Part shown: positions 1 to 4,787 of the stretch, in pieces | How positions within the stretch are numbered: position 1 is the first letter of the stretch | How the letters are laid out: every line of letters starts with the position of its first letter | Assembly (NCBI GenBank): GCA_023245915.1 | Contig: JAHFJK010000075.1 | Span: forward strand, 1 to 5,432 | From: Candidatus Doudnabacteria bacterium | GTDB taxonomy: Bacteria > Patescibacteriota > Doudnabacteria > UBA920 | DNA: 5,432 nt | Direction: 5' to 3' | The notes under the pieces: generated by a model | The model's input: only the letters and a program-made list of their open reading frames with translations | What the model was told of the DNA's origin: nothing | Databases searched by the model: none | Made by a program: the position numbers and the translations under genes

Positions 1-656
1 TTAAAGACAATAATTTTATAGCCCATAAAATTCCAAAATAGCGATACGCCTGTGGCGCAGGCTAAAGCAATATTTTGGTCCAAATCGGAGCGGGTAAAAT
101 GAATGTAATTGGAAAGATTGCCGCTAAGCGTGGAATTAATTAAAAAACCAATGCCCGTGATTGTGAAAAAAATTACGAACGAATGCCCCTGGTGATCCCA
201 GTCAGAAAGATAAAAACCAAAGCGCTTCCATAGCACCGTTTCAAAAATTAAATAGACCACTAAAATAATTAAATAAAAAAATGCAGGAGCGAAATTTTTG
301 GAAGCAACAGCAATCAGCAAGAGTGTGCACCCCCCTAAAATACCAACCAAAAACAAACGGCGAAAATTTTTCCACAAGTCTACGCCGATTTCACTGCCAA
401 AAGTCCAGGTTCTATTCCATAAATAACTTTGTATGACCGCGCAAACAAACCCGGCACCTGTTATAACCCCAAATTTCCAGCCTTGAGAAATACCTAAAAA
501 TTTCGAAATGGTATTTACAATTAAAAAATGTAAGCCGGTATTAAGCAAACCAATGCAGCCAAAACGCAAAAACTGATAAATCACCGGATTATGCTCTAAA
601 AATCCGGTAATCTTTTGCTGAAAATTGATATTTGATGTTTCTTTATAACTACCCAT
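1..656 (-). CDS. GtrA-family membrane protein, 3' end cut by window edge
   Basis: Translated from the ATG at 656-654, this gives 218 residues open to the window edge, ending ...WNFMGYKIIVF, so probably only about one residue and the stop are missing. GtrA proteins are small inner-membrane proteins thought to help move polyprenyl-phosphate-linked sugars across the membrane for surface glycosylation; that role is family knowledge. The family signature appears twice: F-L-R-F-G-C-I-G-L-L-N-T (29-40) leading to W-N-R-T-W-T-F (80-86), and F-T-I-T-G-I-G-F-L-I-N (164-174) leading to W-N-F-M-G-Y-K (208-214). Six hydrophobic segments are visible, at about 32-50, 62-80, 101-118, 122-142, 159-177 and 196-213. 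Typical GtrA proteins have about four segments and 120-150 residues, so residues 92-155 look like an extra two-helix insertion. No Shine-Dalgarno sequence precedes the ATG. It lies 52 bases after the 204-residue gene and has no clear promoter of its own, so co-transcription is likely. Confidence 0.8.
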   Translation of the reverse strand, partial: MGSYKETSNINFQQKITGFLEHNPVIYQFLRFGCIGLLNTGLHFLIVNTISKFLGISQGWKFGVITGAGFVCAVIQSYLWNRTWTFGSEIGVDLWKNFRRLFLVGILGGCTLLLIAVASKNFAPAFFYLIILVVYLIFETVLWKRFGFYLSDWDHQGHSFVIFFTITGIGFLINSTLSGNLSNYIHFTRSDLDQNIALACATGVSLFWNFMGYKIIVF

Positions 657-669
657 TAAAACAAATTAT

Positions 670-705
670 TTTTGTCAATTTTGTCATTTATTTAATTTTT
701 GTCAT
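670..705. repeat. 9-base tandem repeat, TTTTGTCAT type
   Basis: Four consecutive 9-base units fill most of the gap between the 204-residue gene and the GtrA gene: TTTTGTCAA (670-678), TTTTGTCAT (679-687), a degenerate TTATTTAAT (688-696) and TTTTGTCAT (697-705). On the transcribed strand each good unit reads TGACAAAA, and the 670-678 unit contains a perfect TTGACA -35 hexamer. No -10 box sits at a suitable distance downstream, so I do not call a promoter. The same 9-mer occurs once more at 1861-1869, where it supplies the -35 box of the 84-residue gene. Confidence 0.6.
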
Positions 706-708
706 TTC

Positions 709-1323
709 TTACAACTCCTCATCCTCATCCACAATCACCTTGGAATTCCCCATTTCCATATCAGTATGGGCGGAAGCGCCGGCCTTCTTTATAACATTTT
801 CCACGGCTGCCCATTCCGACACTTTTTCCATAGGCACAACAATAGTAACTTCGTCGGCGGCTTCGGCTTTAAAATAAGTCAAGCTGGCCAAAAGCACTTT
901 AAAAGTTTTGCCTTCTGCCAGAACTTTAAAGTCGCCCTTGTCATCCACGAGCAAAACGCCCAGCATTTTCTTGCGCTCCACCGGCCCGATTTGTTTATAA
1001 ATAAAGCTGCCGTCTTCCGCAATAGTCAATTTTAACACATCGCCTTCCACCAGTTTGGATTTGGAAGCGTAATTAGCCGGCACCGGATACTGTTTTTTGT
1101 CCGGGCCAATCATATTCTGCCCGTCGAACACGCCCTCAATAATTTTGCCGCCCTCGGAAACTGTAAGCGTCTGGGCTTTTTCCGAAAGCGCGCTCAAATT
1201 GGCCCTGGTAGCCGGCCCACCCATAATCTCGCGCAACATCTGTTTGGCGGATTGGATGTTTTTTTCAGCCGCCTCCACCATCTGGGCGACCAGAGCTAAA
1301 TTAGAAAATTTATCTTTGTCCAT
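709..1323 (-). CDS. Unknown 204-residue protein, probably Patescibacteria-conserved
   Basis: I know no function for it. Residues 4-34 form a likely amphipathic helix or coiled coil. Next come a short linker and a compact beta-rich region of about 55-180. This includes E-G-V-F-D-G-Q-N-M-I-G-P-D (63-75), Y-P-V-P-A-N-Y-A-S-K-S-K (79-90), V-E-G-D-V-L-K-L-T-I (92-101) and Y-K-Q-I-G-P-V-E-R-K-K (109-119). The phrase V-E-G-D-x-L-K-L-T is the kind found in small beta-barrel folds. The tail is acidic (V-D-E-D-E-E-L). There is no signal peptide or membrane segment, so it should be cytoplasmic. My impression from memory is that this core recurs among CPR proteins of unknown function; this is untested. 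The ATG at 1323 is chosen because an upstream TTG start at 1398 would add 25 low-complexity residues and place the dyad at 1351-1365 inside the gene. No Shine-Dalgarno sequence precedes the ATG. Confidence 0.8.
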   Translation of the reverse strand: MDKDKFSNLALVAQMVEAAEKNIQSAKQMLREIMGGPATRANLSALSEKAQTLTVSEGGKIIEGVFDGQNMIGPDKKQYPVPANYASKSKLVEGDVLKLTIAEDGSFIYKQIGPVERKKMLGVLLVDDKGDFKVLAEGKTFKVLLASLTYFKAEAADEVTIVVPMEKVSEWAAVENVIKKAGASAHTDMEMGNSKVIVDEDEEL

Positions 1324-1350
1324 TGGTTTTTGTTTGCTGATTGGAATTAA

Positions 1351-1365
1351 AGTACACGCTGTACT
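1351..1365. promoter_or_regulatory. Perfect dyad AGTACA-N3-TGTACT, candidate operator
   Basis: AGTACA and TGTACT are perfect reverse complements separated by three bases (CGC). The dyad lies 28-42 bases upstream of the ATG of the 204-residue gene and overlaps a TATATA run (1366-1373) that could serve as a weak alternative -10 box. Its symmetry and position fit a dimeric repressor site. No regulator gene is in the window, and the motif matches no operator I can name with confidence. Confidence 0.4.
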
Positions 1366-1383
1366 ATATATACGAGAGGCTTG

Positions 1384-1403
1384 ACGATTGTGTTGCAAAT
1401 CGT
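1384..1403. repeat. Inverted repeat ACGATT-N8-AATCGT in leader
   Basis: Six-base perfect arms (1384-1389 and 1398-1403) around an 8-base loop, in the putative leader of the 204-residue gene, about 20 bases upstream of the AGTACA dyad. It could be a small hairpin in the leader RNA or a second protein site. It is short enough to occur by chance. Confidence 0.3.
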
Positions 1404-1492
1404 GGTGATGATAAACCCGGGCAAAAAGCTATATAAAAAACGCCTTAGATTGTGTTTTTGTTTCTTTTCGCCTACGATTAATAACCTTGAAT

Positions 1493-1520
1493 ATTATAGC
1501 ACAAAACTTTAAACAAGCAA
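1493..1520 (-). promoter_or_regulatory. Extended -10 promoter for the 204-residue gene
   Basis: On the minus strand TGCTATAAT (1501-1493) is a perfect extended -10 element (TG-N-TATAAT). A weak -35 match, TTGCTT (1520-1515), lies 16 bases upstream. Transcription would begin near 1486, giving a leader of about 160 bases before the ATG at 1323, long for this window. The leader contains the inverted repeat at 1384-1403 and the dyad at 1351-1365. Confidence 0.55.
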
Positions 1521-1534
1521 CTCCATGCGCTTGT
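1513..1534 (-). terminator. Weak hairpin after the 84-residue gene
   Basis: On the transcribed strand ACAAGC-N10-GCTTGT forms a 6-base stem with a 10-base loop about 25 bases after the stop, followed by TTAAAGTTTTG. The stem is short and the U-run is broken, so this is at best a leaky terminator. It overlaps the -35 region of the next promoter, so the two could interfere. Confidence 0.25.
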
Positions 1535-1559
1535 GGATTAAATCATGGTTTGCATATAT

Positions 1560-1814
1560 TTAAGCAGCCTTCTTAGTGTATTTGCCACTCCCGCCTTGAT
1601 TCTCGAAAATGCCTCCGGTCATCAAATCCTCTACAGGTTTTACTGCCAATCCTTCAAGCATTACTCCTTCGGCAATCGGTACGACTATCAGGTCGTCTGT
1701 AAGACCTCCGGCAATCCCCTCAACTGAAAGAGTTTTACCCAAACTTCCTTTCTCCCCGCTGGGTTTTTGATCGCTTGAAGCAGGCTTAGGAGCCTCATGA
1801 TGTTCATTAGCCAT
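1560..1814 (-). CDS. Unknown 84-residue protein
   Basis: I recognise no family. Residues 1-28 are polar, rich in Pro, Ser, Lys and Gly (M-A-N-E-H-H-E-A-P-K-P...) and probably disordered. Residues 29-70 are a more ordered, hydrophobic and acidic stretch (L-S-V-E-G-I-A-G-G-L-T-D-D-L-I-V-V-P-I then G-V-M-L-E-G-L-A-V-K-P-V-E-D-L). The tail is Gly-rich and basic (G-G-S-G-K-Y-T-K-K-A-A). There is no signal peptide or clear membrane helix. The ATG at 1814 is preferred to a TTG at 1856 because a near-consensus promoter lies between them, with its -10 at 1846-1841, so the TTG would be upstream of the transcript. There is no strong Shine-Dalgarno sequence. It could be a small adaptor, a secreted substrate or an antitoxin-like protein, none of which the sequence proves. 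Confidence 0.65.
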   Translation of the reverse strand: MANEHHEAPKPASSDQKPSGEKGSLGKTLSVEGIAGGLTDDLIVVPIAEGVMLEGLAVKPVEDLMTGGIFENQGGSGKYTKKAA

Positions 1815-1840
1815 AATTTTAATCAATTCTTTACGCCTAT

Positions 1841-1869
1841 ATTTTATCACATCCAACTAATTTTGTCAT
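1841..1869 (-). promoter_or_regulatory. Near-consensus sigma70-type promoter for the 84-residue gene
   Basis: On the minus strand ATGACA (1869-1864, 5 of 6 to TTGACA) and TAAAAT (1846-1841, 5 of 6 to TATAAT) are separated by exactly 17 bases. The start point would be near 1834, about 20 bases before the ATG at 1814. The 12-base tandem repeats begin two bases upstream of the -35 box, where an activator or the alpha subunit would contact DNA. Confidence 0.65.
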
Positions 1870-1871
1870 CT

Positions 1872-1898
1872 ATCTTTTTCGTAATCTTTTTCGTAATC
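1872..1898. repeat. 12-base tandem repeat, 2.25 copies
   Basis: ATCTTTTTCGTA at 1872-1883 is repeated exactly at 1884-1895, followed by ATC of a third unit. On the promoter strand the unit reads TACGAAAAAGAT, so the A-tracts recur about once per helical turn directly upstream of the -35 box of the 84-residue gene. Confidence 0.8.
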
Positions 1899-1902
1899 GC
1901 TC

Positions 1903-1946
1903 ACTGTCATTGCGATAATGCTTAACTGTCATTGCGATAATGCTTA
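1903..1946. repeat. 22-base perfect tandem duplication
   Basis: Two identical 22-base units at 1903-1924 and 1925-1946, each starting ACTGTCATTGCGATAATG. The TGTCATTGCGA core resembles the dispersed GTCATTGCGAG-type intergenic repeats of many bacteria (recalled, not searched). The unit is two helical turns long, so repeated protein sites would lie on the same DNA face. Another TTGCG/CGCAA hairpin (TTTGCG-CT-CGCAAA, 1949-1962) follows at once and may belong to the same element. Confidence 0.85.
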
Positions 1947-1974
1947 TTTTTGCGCTCGCAAAGGCAGTGGGCAT

Positions 1975-2117
1975 TTACCCGATATCGTAACAGTTCACAA
2001 GACAGGGTAGATTAGCATATTTGTTGATATTTTGCAGGCCGAGGGCCTGCGCTACATCGCAAAACATTAACAAAATCAAGATTCCACCCAGAGTTATAAA
2101 TAGGCACTTTTTTTCAT
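1975..2117 (-). pseudogene. Frameshifted or recoded exported-peptide ORF
   Basis: The ATG at 2117-2115 is followed by A7 (2114-2108). In the initial phase the frame stops after seven codons (TAA at 2096-2094). A -1 shift, or one extra A, in the A-run opens 47 codons to a TAA at 1977-1975. The product starts M-K-K-K, then the hydrophobic core C-L-F-I-T-L-G-G-I-L-I-L-L-M-F, then C-D-V-A-Q-A followed by L-G-L-Q, which fits a type I signal peptide cut after AQA at residue 25. The remaining 22 residues contain two Cys (LPCLVNC) and no known domain. A purine-rich AGAGAG (2129-2124) lies six bases before the ATG and is Shine-Dalgarno-like, unlike most neighbours. The ATG is 47 bases after the ATPase stop, suggesting the same operon. 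It may be a decayed gene, a sequencing error, slippage-controlled expression or chance. Confidence 0.35.
2021..2073. repeat. Inverted repeat enclosing a GC-rich hairpin
   Basis: The outer arms 2021-2035 and 2059-2073 are complementary at 13 of 15 positions; in plus-strand RNA one of the two exceptions is a G-U pair. Inside sits a perfect 7-base stem GCAGGCC/GGCCTGC (2034-2040 and 2044-2050) with a GAG loop. The inner stem shares two bases with the outer arm, so the two compete at the junction. Neither strand has a T-run following, so it is not an intrinsic terminator. It lies inside the frameshifted signal-peptide frame, where the GC-rich stem encodes the A-Q-A-L-G-L-Q segment. Confidence 0.6.
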
Positions 2118-2130
2118 AGCCGACTCTCTG

Positions 2131-2164
2131 TTATTTGAAATTTGGTATTTGTAATTTGAAATTT
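2131..2164. repeat. A/T direct repeat after the ATPase stop
   Basis: ATTTGAAATTT occurs at 2133-2143 and again at 2154-2164, with a related TATTTGTAATTT between them, giving a roughly 10-11 base rhythm. It abuts the ATPase stop codon. It has no hairpin and probably reflects slippage-expanded simple sequence. Confidence 0.5.
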
Positions 2165-4717
2165 TTACAACCCTCTCTCCACATCCGGTAGTGCTTCACT
2201 CATCCGTTCAGCTACCTCGCTCGATTCCAATATTTCCTCTTCCACTTCGGCCCTGGGCCGGCCATGTTTTAAGCGCGATAGTTGCCTAATAGCCTTGGCC
2301 TGCTCTTCGTTACCGTCGCGCAGAAGCGGATAGGTAGCCATATTAAACGGCTTGCTGGCTGTGCCATTAATCATAAGCTTCAAATAAGCGTTAAACCGGT
2401 CAACGTTGACTAAATCAAACTCGTTAAAAGTGGGCTTAAATTCTTTGGCCATAATTTCGCTGTCTTCGGCGCCGATTCTAAAACACACCATAGTGCCGGC
2501 GTTGCCAAAAACCGCGTCGCGCAAGTCTTTGCTGCCTGCTCCCTGCGCCCCGGCCTGCTGCTCCAGCTGGCCTAAATATTGGTGGGCGACAATTAGGTTG
2601 AGGCGGTATTTTCTGGCTTCAGAAAGGATAGAGGAAAAAGCATCGGTAATAAAATTCTGGAACTCATCCACGTACAAATAAAAATCCGGGCGCTGGTCTT
2701 CCTTTACGTCCGCGCGTGACAAAGCCGCCATTTGCAATTTGGACACAATTATCAGTCCCAAAAGTTTGGCATTAATTTCCCCGACTTTGCCTTTGGCCAA
2801 ATTAATCAACAAAATCTTCTTTTTGTCCATCACCTCTCTAAAATTAAAGGCAGACTTGGGCTGGCCGACAATGTTCCTCATCATGGCATTTTCCACAAAG
2901 CGCCCGACTTTGGAAATTAAATAACCCAGCATTTCGCTTTTGTGGAAATCTGAAGTTTTGGCCATTTCTTTTTCCCAAAACAGCCGCACCACCGGATCTT
3001 TCAACTTGGAAATTTTGTATTTTTGAAATTCGGTGTCAGTAAAAATCCTGGGGATGTCAGTTATGGTGCCGGGATGCTCTTCGTCCGCCATTAAAGTCAA
3101 CATGGCGTTGCGCATGTTGTGTTCAAACATTGGGCCGAGCATTGCCGGGTCAGTCACCAATTTGTAAAAAATGGAAATCATTTCCTGAACCGCAAAATCT
3201 TTCTGCTCTTCACTGTCCACCTGCAGCATATTCAGCCCCATGGGCCGGTCCATATCAAAAGGTTCAAACAAAATTATATCTTCTGCCCGCTCTTTGGGCA
3301 CGTGCGGCAAAATGTCTTCTATAAAATCGCCGTGAGGGTCAATAATGCACAGCCCCTCGCCATTTTTAATATCCTGCACCGACATATATTTCATAATTTC
3401 GGTTTTTCCTGAACCGGTTCGGCCGATAATGTACATATGACGTCGGCGGTCGTCGCGCTGAATGTATACCGGTGTTTCGATTCCACGATAAATATTCCGG
3501 CCCAAAAGTGTCCCTGCCGCGGGCAAATTAATCGGCGGCGGCGCTTTTTTGGAAATTAACCATTTAATGTTTGGCGTTTCAATGTAAGGCGTCGGCAAAT
3601 GCCAAAGTGAAGCCAGCTCTTCAGTATTTAAAATGCCCTTGGCTCCGTTGTCGCGAAACACCCGAAAAATATAATCTTTTAAAATTTCGTTTTTGTTGAG
3701 TTTTTTCGCGTGCAGCCCGTTAAACGGCGGCATATTGTATTGTAAAAATGATGAAAGCAAATTTCGCATATGGACTTTGGCGTTACCCGGGGTAGCTGAT
3801 GAAGTAACCAAACGTATGTTAACTTTGTAGCCCGGCCGGCTGGCTTTTTCTTCCAGCTTTTTAACAATTTCCTGCTGCATTGGGGTAAGTTGGATTGGCG
3901 AAGAATAGCCGGATAAATCTTTATGTCTGTGGGAAGGTTGAAAATTTTTCTGGCCGCCGCCGGATAATATCCTGCTAAATTCTCTCATTGCTCCAACTAA
4001 AAACCTGTAAAAATGTCCTCTTTCAATTAATTCCGGATTCTTGCCCTGCTGGATTTCCAGAGCCATGTGCCTGGGCCGGCTTTGCCAGGCTGTGCCGGCG
4101 GGGCTAATGACATACTGTATTGCCGCGCCCTCGTTTTCCGAAAGTTTGCTCATGGCATTGGTCAGCGCGTTTAAAGGGTCGGACTCCATAGTCTTATAAG
4201 TCCGAAATGGATACACTGACTGTTTGTTTAAGACCAGCTCTTCCACCTCGAGTGTGCCGTCTTTTTGGAAAGGGTTATAGCCTTTGACCTGTTCTATATA
4301 GGCGTGGGGATACTGGGCCTGGATTTGCTTTTCCACCAGTTGTTGTAAATGCTTAGGGCAGTTAACATAAAAGGAAATTTTTTTATCTGTGCAGGCAATT
4401 TCAAAACTGTAATAATCTTTGCCCAACAGCCAGCCTTTGCTGTGGCCGGACTCTGACAACGTCGTAAACAGTTGCTCGGCAATGCCAATAAGTAATTTCT
4501 TTTCTTCTTCAGATTTGGGCCGCTGGTCGTCTTTGTCCGGCGATGTCTCTTTAGGCATCTGGATTTCCAAAAATACCCAATCCTTGATTCTGGGCACCAC
4601 GTGCCGGCTGTGGTAGCGATGGCGCTTGTAGTAATAAAAAAAGACAGCCGCAAAAACGGCTATCAATGCAATTAAAACTATTATTGCGATTTGCGTCGCG
4701 CTTAATTCAAAAGACAT
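2165..4717 (-). CDS. VirD4/TraG-like type IV coupling ATPase
   Basis: An 850-residue membrane-anchored P-loop ATPase of the HerA/FtsK superfamily, closest in motif order to type IV coupling proteins, which bring DNA or protein substrates to a secretion channel at the inner membrane. Residues 8-29 form one membrane helix, followed by a basic K-R-H-R-Y-H-S-R-H stretch, which places the bulk in the cytoplasm. Residues 40-400 are a large domain I cannot assign; it contains D-P-L-N-A-L-T-N-A-M-S-K-L (180-192). The motor domain has Walker A G-R-T-G-S-G-K-T (432-439, Lys438), the D-P-H-G-D motif after it (460-464), Walker B with catalytic Glu Y-L-Y-V-D-E-F-Q-N-F (680-689) and the sensor-like A-H-Q-Y-L-G-Q-L (711-718), typical of the TraD/TraG TraM-recognition region. 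The tail (820-850) is acidic. The ATG at 4717 precedes the membrane helix directly; no Shine-Dalgarno sequence is seen. It lies 70 bases after the 128-residue gene. No relaxase or VirB4 is visible, so the transported substrate is unknown. Confidence 0.88.
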   Translation of the reverse strand: MSFELSATQIAIIVLIALIAVFAAVFFYYYKRHRYHSRHVVPRIKDWVFLEIQMPKETSPDKDDQRPKSEEEKKLLIGIAEQLFTTLSESGHSKGWLLGKDYYSFEIACTDKKISFYVNCPKHLQQLVEKQIQAQYPHAYIEQVKGYNPFQKDGTLEVEELVLNKQSVYPFRTYKTMESDPLNALTNAMSKLSENEGAAIQYVISPAGTAWQSRPRHMALEIQQGKNPELIERGHFYRFLVGAMREFSRILSGGGQKNFQPSHRHKDLSGYSSPIQLTPMQQEIVKKLEEKASRPGYKVNIRLVTSSATPGNAKVHMRNLLSSFLQYNMPPFNGLHAKKLNKNEILKDYIFRVFRDNGAKGILNTEELASLWHLPTPYIETPNIKWLISKKAPPPINLPAAGTLLGRNIYRGIETPVYIQRDDRRRHMYIIGRTGSGKTEIMKYMSVQDIKNGEGLCIIDPHGDFIEDILPHVPKERAEDIILFEPFDMDRPMGLNMLQVDSEEQKDFAVQEMISIFYKLVTDPAMLGPMFEHNMRNAMLTLMADEEHPGTITDIPRIFTDTEFQKYKISKLKDPVVRLFWEKEMAKTSDFHKSEMLGYLISKVGRFVENAMMRNIVGQPKSAFNFREVMDKKKILLINLAKGKVGEINAKLLGLIIVSKLQMAALSRADVKEDQRPDFYLYVDEFQNFITDAFSSILSEARKYRLNLIVAHQYLGQLEQQAGAQGAGSKDLRDAVFGNAGTMVCFRIGAEDSEIMAKEFKPTFNEFDLVNVDRFNAYLKLMINGTASKPFNMATYPLLRDGNEEQAKAIRQLSRLKHGRPRAEVEEEILESSEVAERMSEALPDVERGL

Positions 4718-4740
4718 TTTTGTTTTGGATTTGGTGTGTC

Positions 4741-4781
4741 ATTCCGGAATTTTTATATTGATGTTAAAAAATATCCGGAAT
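4741..4781. promoter_or_regulatory. Paired TCCGGA palindromes upstream of the ATPase gene
   Basis: ATTCCGGAAT (4741-4750), itself a perfect 10-base palindrome, and TATCCGGAAT (4772-4781) have centres 31 bases apart, close to three helical turns. The outer arms ATTCCGGA (4741-4748) and TCCGGAAT (4774-4781) are perfect reverse complements, so a hairpin with a loose AT-rich interior is also possible. A TATAAA -10-like hexamer (4757-4752, minus strand) lies between the sites, without a good -35 box. No U-run follows on the transcribed strand, so a paired operator is more plausible than a terminator. Confidence 0.4.
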
Positions 4782-4787
4782 CCATTT

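Larger units (their letters stand above)
1857..2164. other. 308-base gap between ATPase and 84-residue gene
   Basis: No gene intact in a single frame was found here. From right to left the stretch holds an A/T-rich direct repeat after the ATPase stop, an ATG plus A7 start of a frameshifted signal-peptide-like frame, a large inverted repeat enclosing a GC-rich hairpin, an 8-base palindrome CGATATCG (1980-1987), a TTTGCG/CGCAAA hairpin, the 22-base and 12-base tandem duplications, and the promoter of the 84-residue gene. I saw no U-tract intrinsic terminator for the ATPase transcript. Confidence 0.7.

Noticed and set aside
583..608. Inverted repeat ACCGGATT-N10-AATCCGGT inside the GtrA gene
   Set aside because: Perfect but within ordinary coding sequence near the start, with no T-run. 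Likely chance.
1324..1398. TTG start that would extend the 204-residue protein by 25 residues
   Set aside because: The added residues look like translated leader, would cover the AGTACA dyad, and have no ribosome site. ATG at 1323 precedes a natural helical N-terminus.
1532..1540. Near-match to a DnaA box (TGTGGATTA)
   Set aside because: Single copy with one mismatch and no cluster or DnaA/DnaN neighbours, so it does not support an origin.
1911..1941. Plus-strand extended -10-like TGCGATAAT in each 22-base unit
   Set aside because: No -35 at proper spacing and no plus-strand gene downstream. The match comes with the repeat.
1903..1946. CRISPR array
   Set aside because: The two 22-base units are directly adjacent with no spacer between them.
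1978..2132. Alternative small frame after 1975 reading M-P-T-A-F-A-S-A
   Set aside because: A 34-codon frame running through the tandem repeats. Its composition is dictated by repeat units, and it lacks a ribosome site or domain.
632..3412. Plus-strand open frames of 60-97 codons (for example 766-1035, 1097-1384, 1545-1727, 2406-2681, 3119-3412)
   Set aside because: Nearly all lie opposite strong minus-strand genes, have no recognisable domains, and several overlap one another. They are antisense shadows.
3679..4653. Minus-strand frames at 3679-3867 and 4294-4653 inside the ATPase gene
   Set aside because: Out-of-frame translations of the ATPase; its own frame is unbroken and carries ordered motifs throughout.
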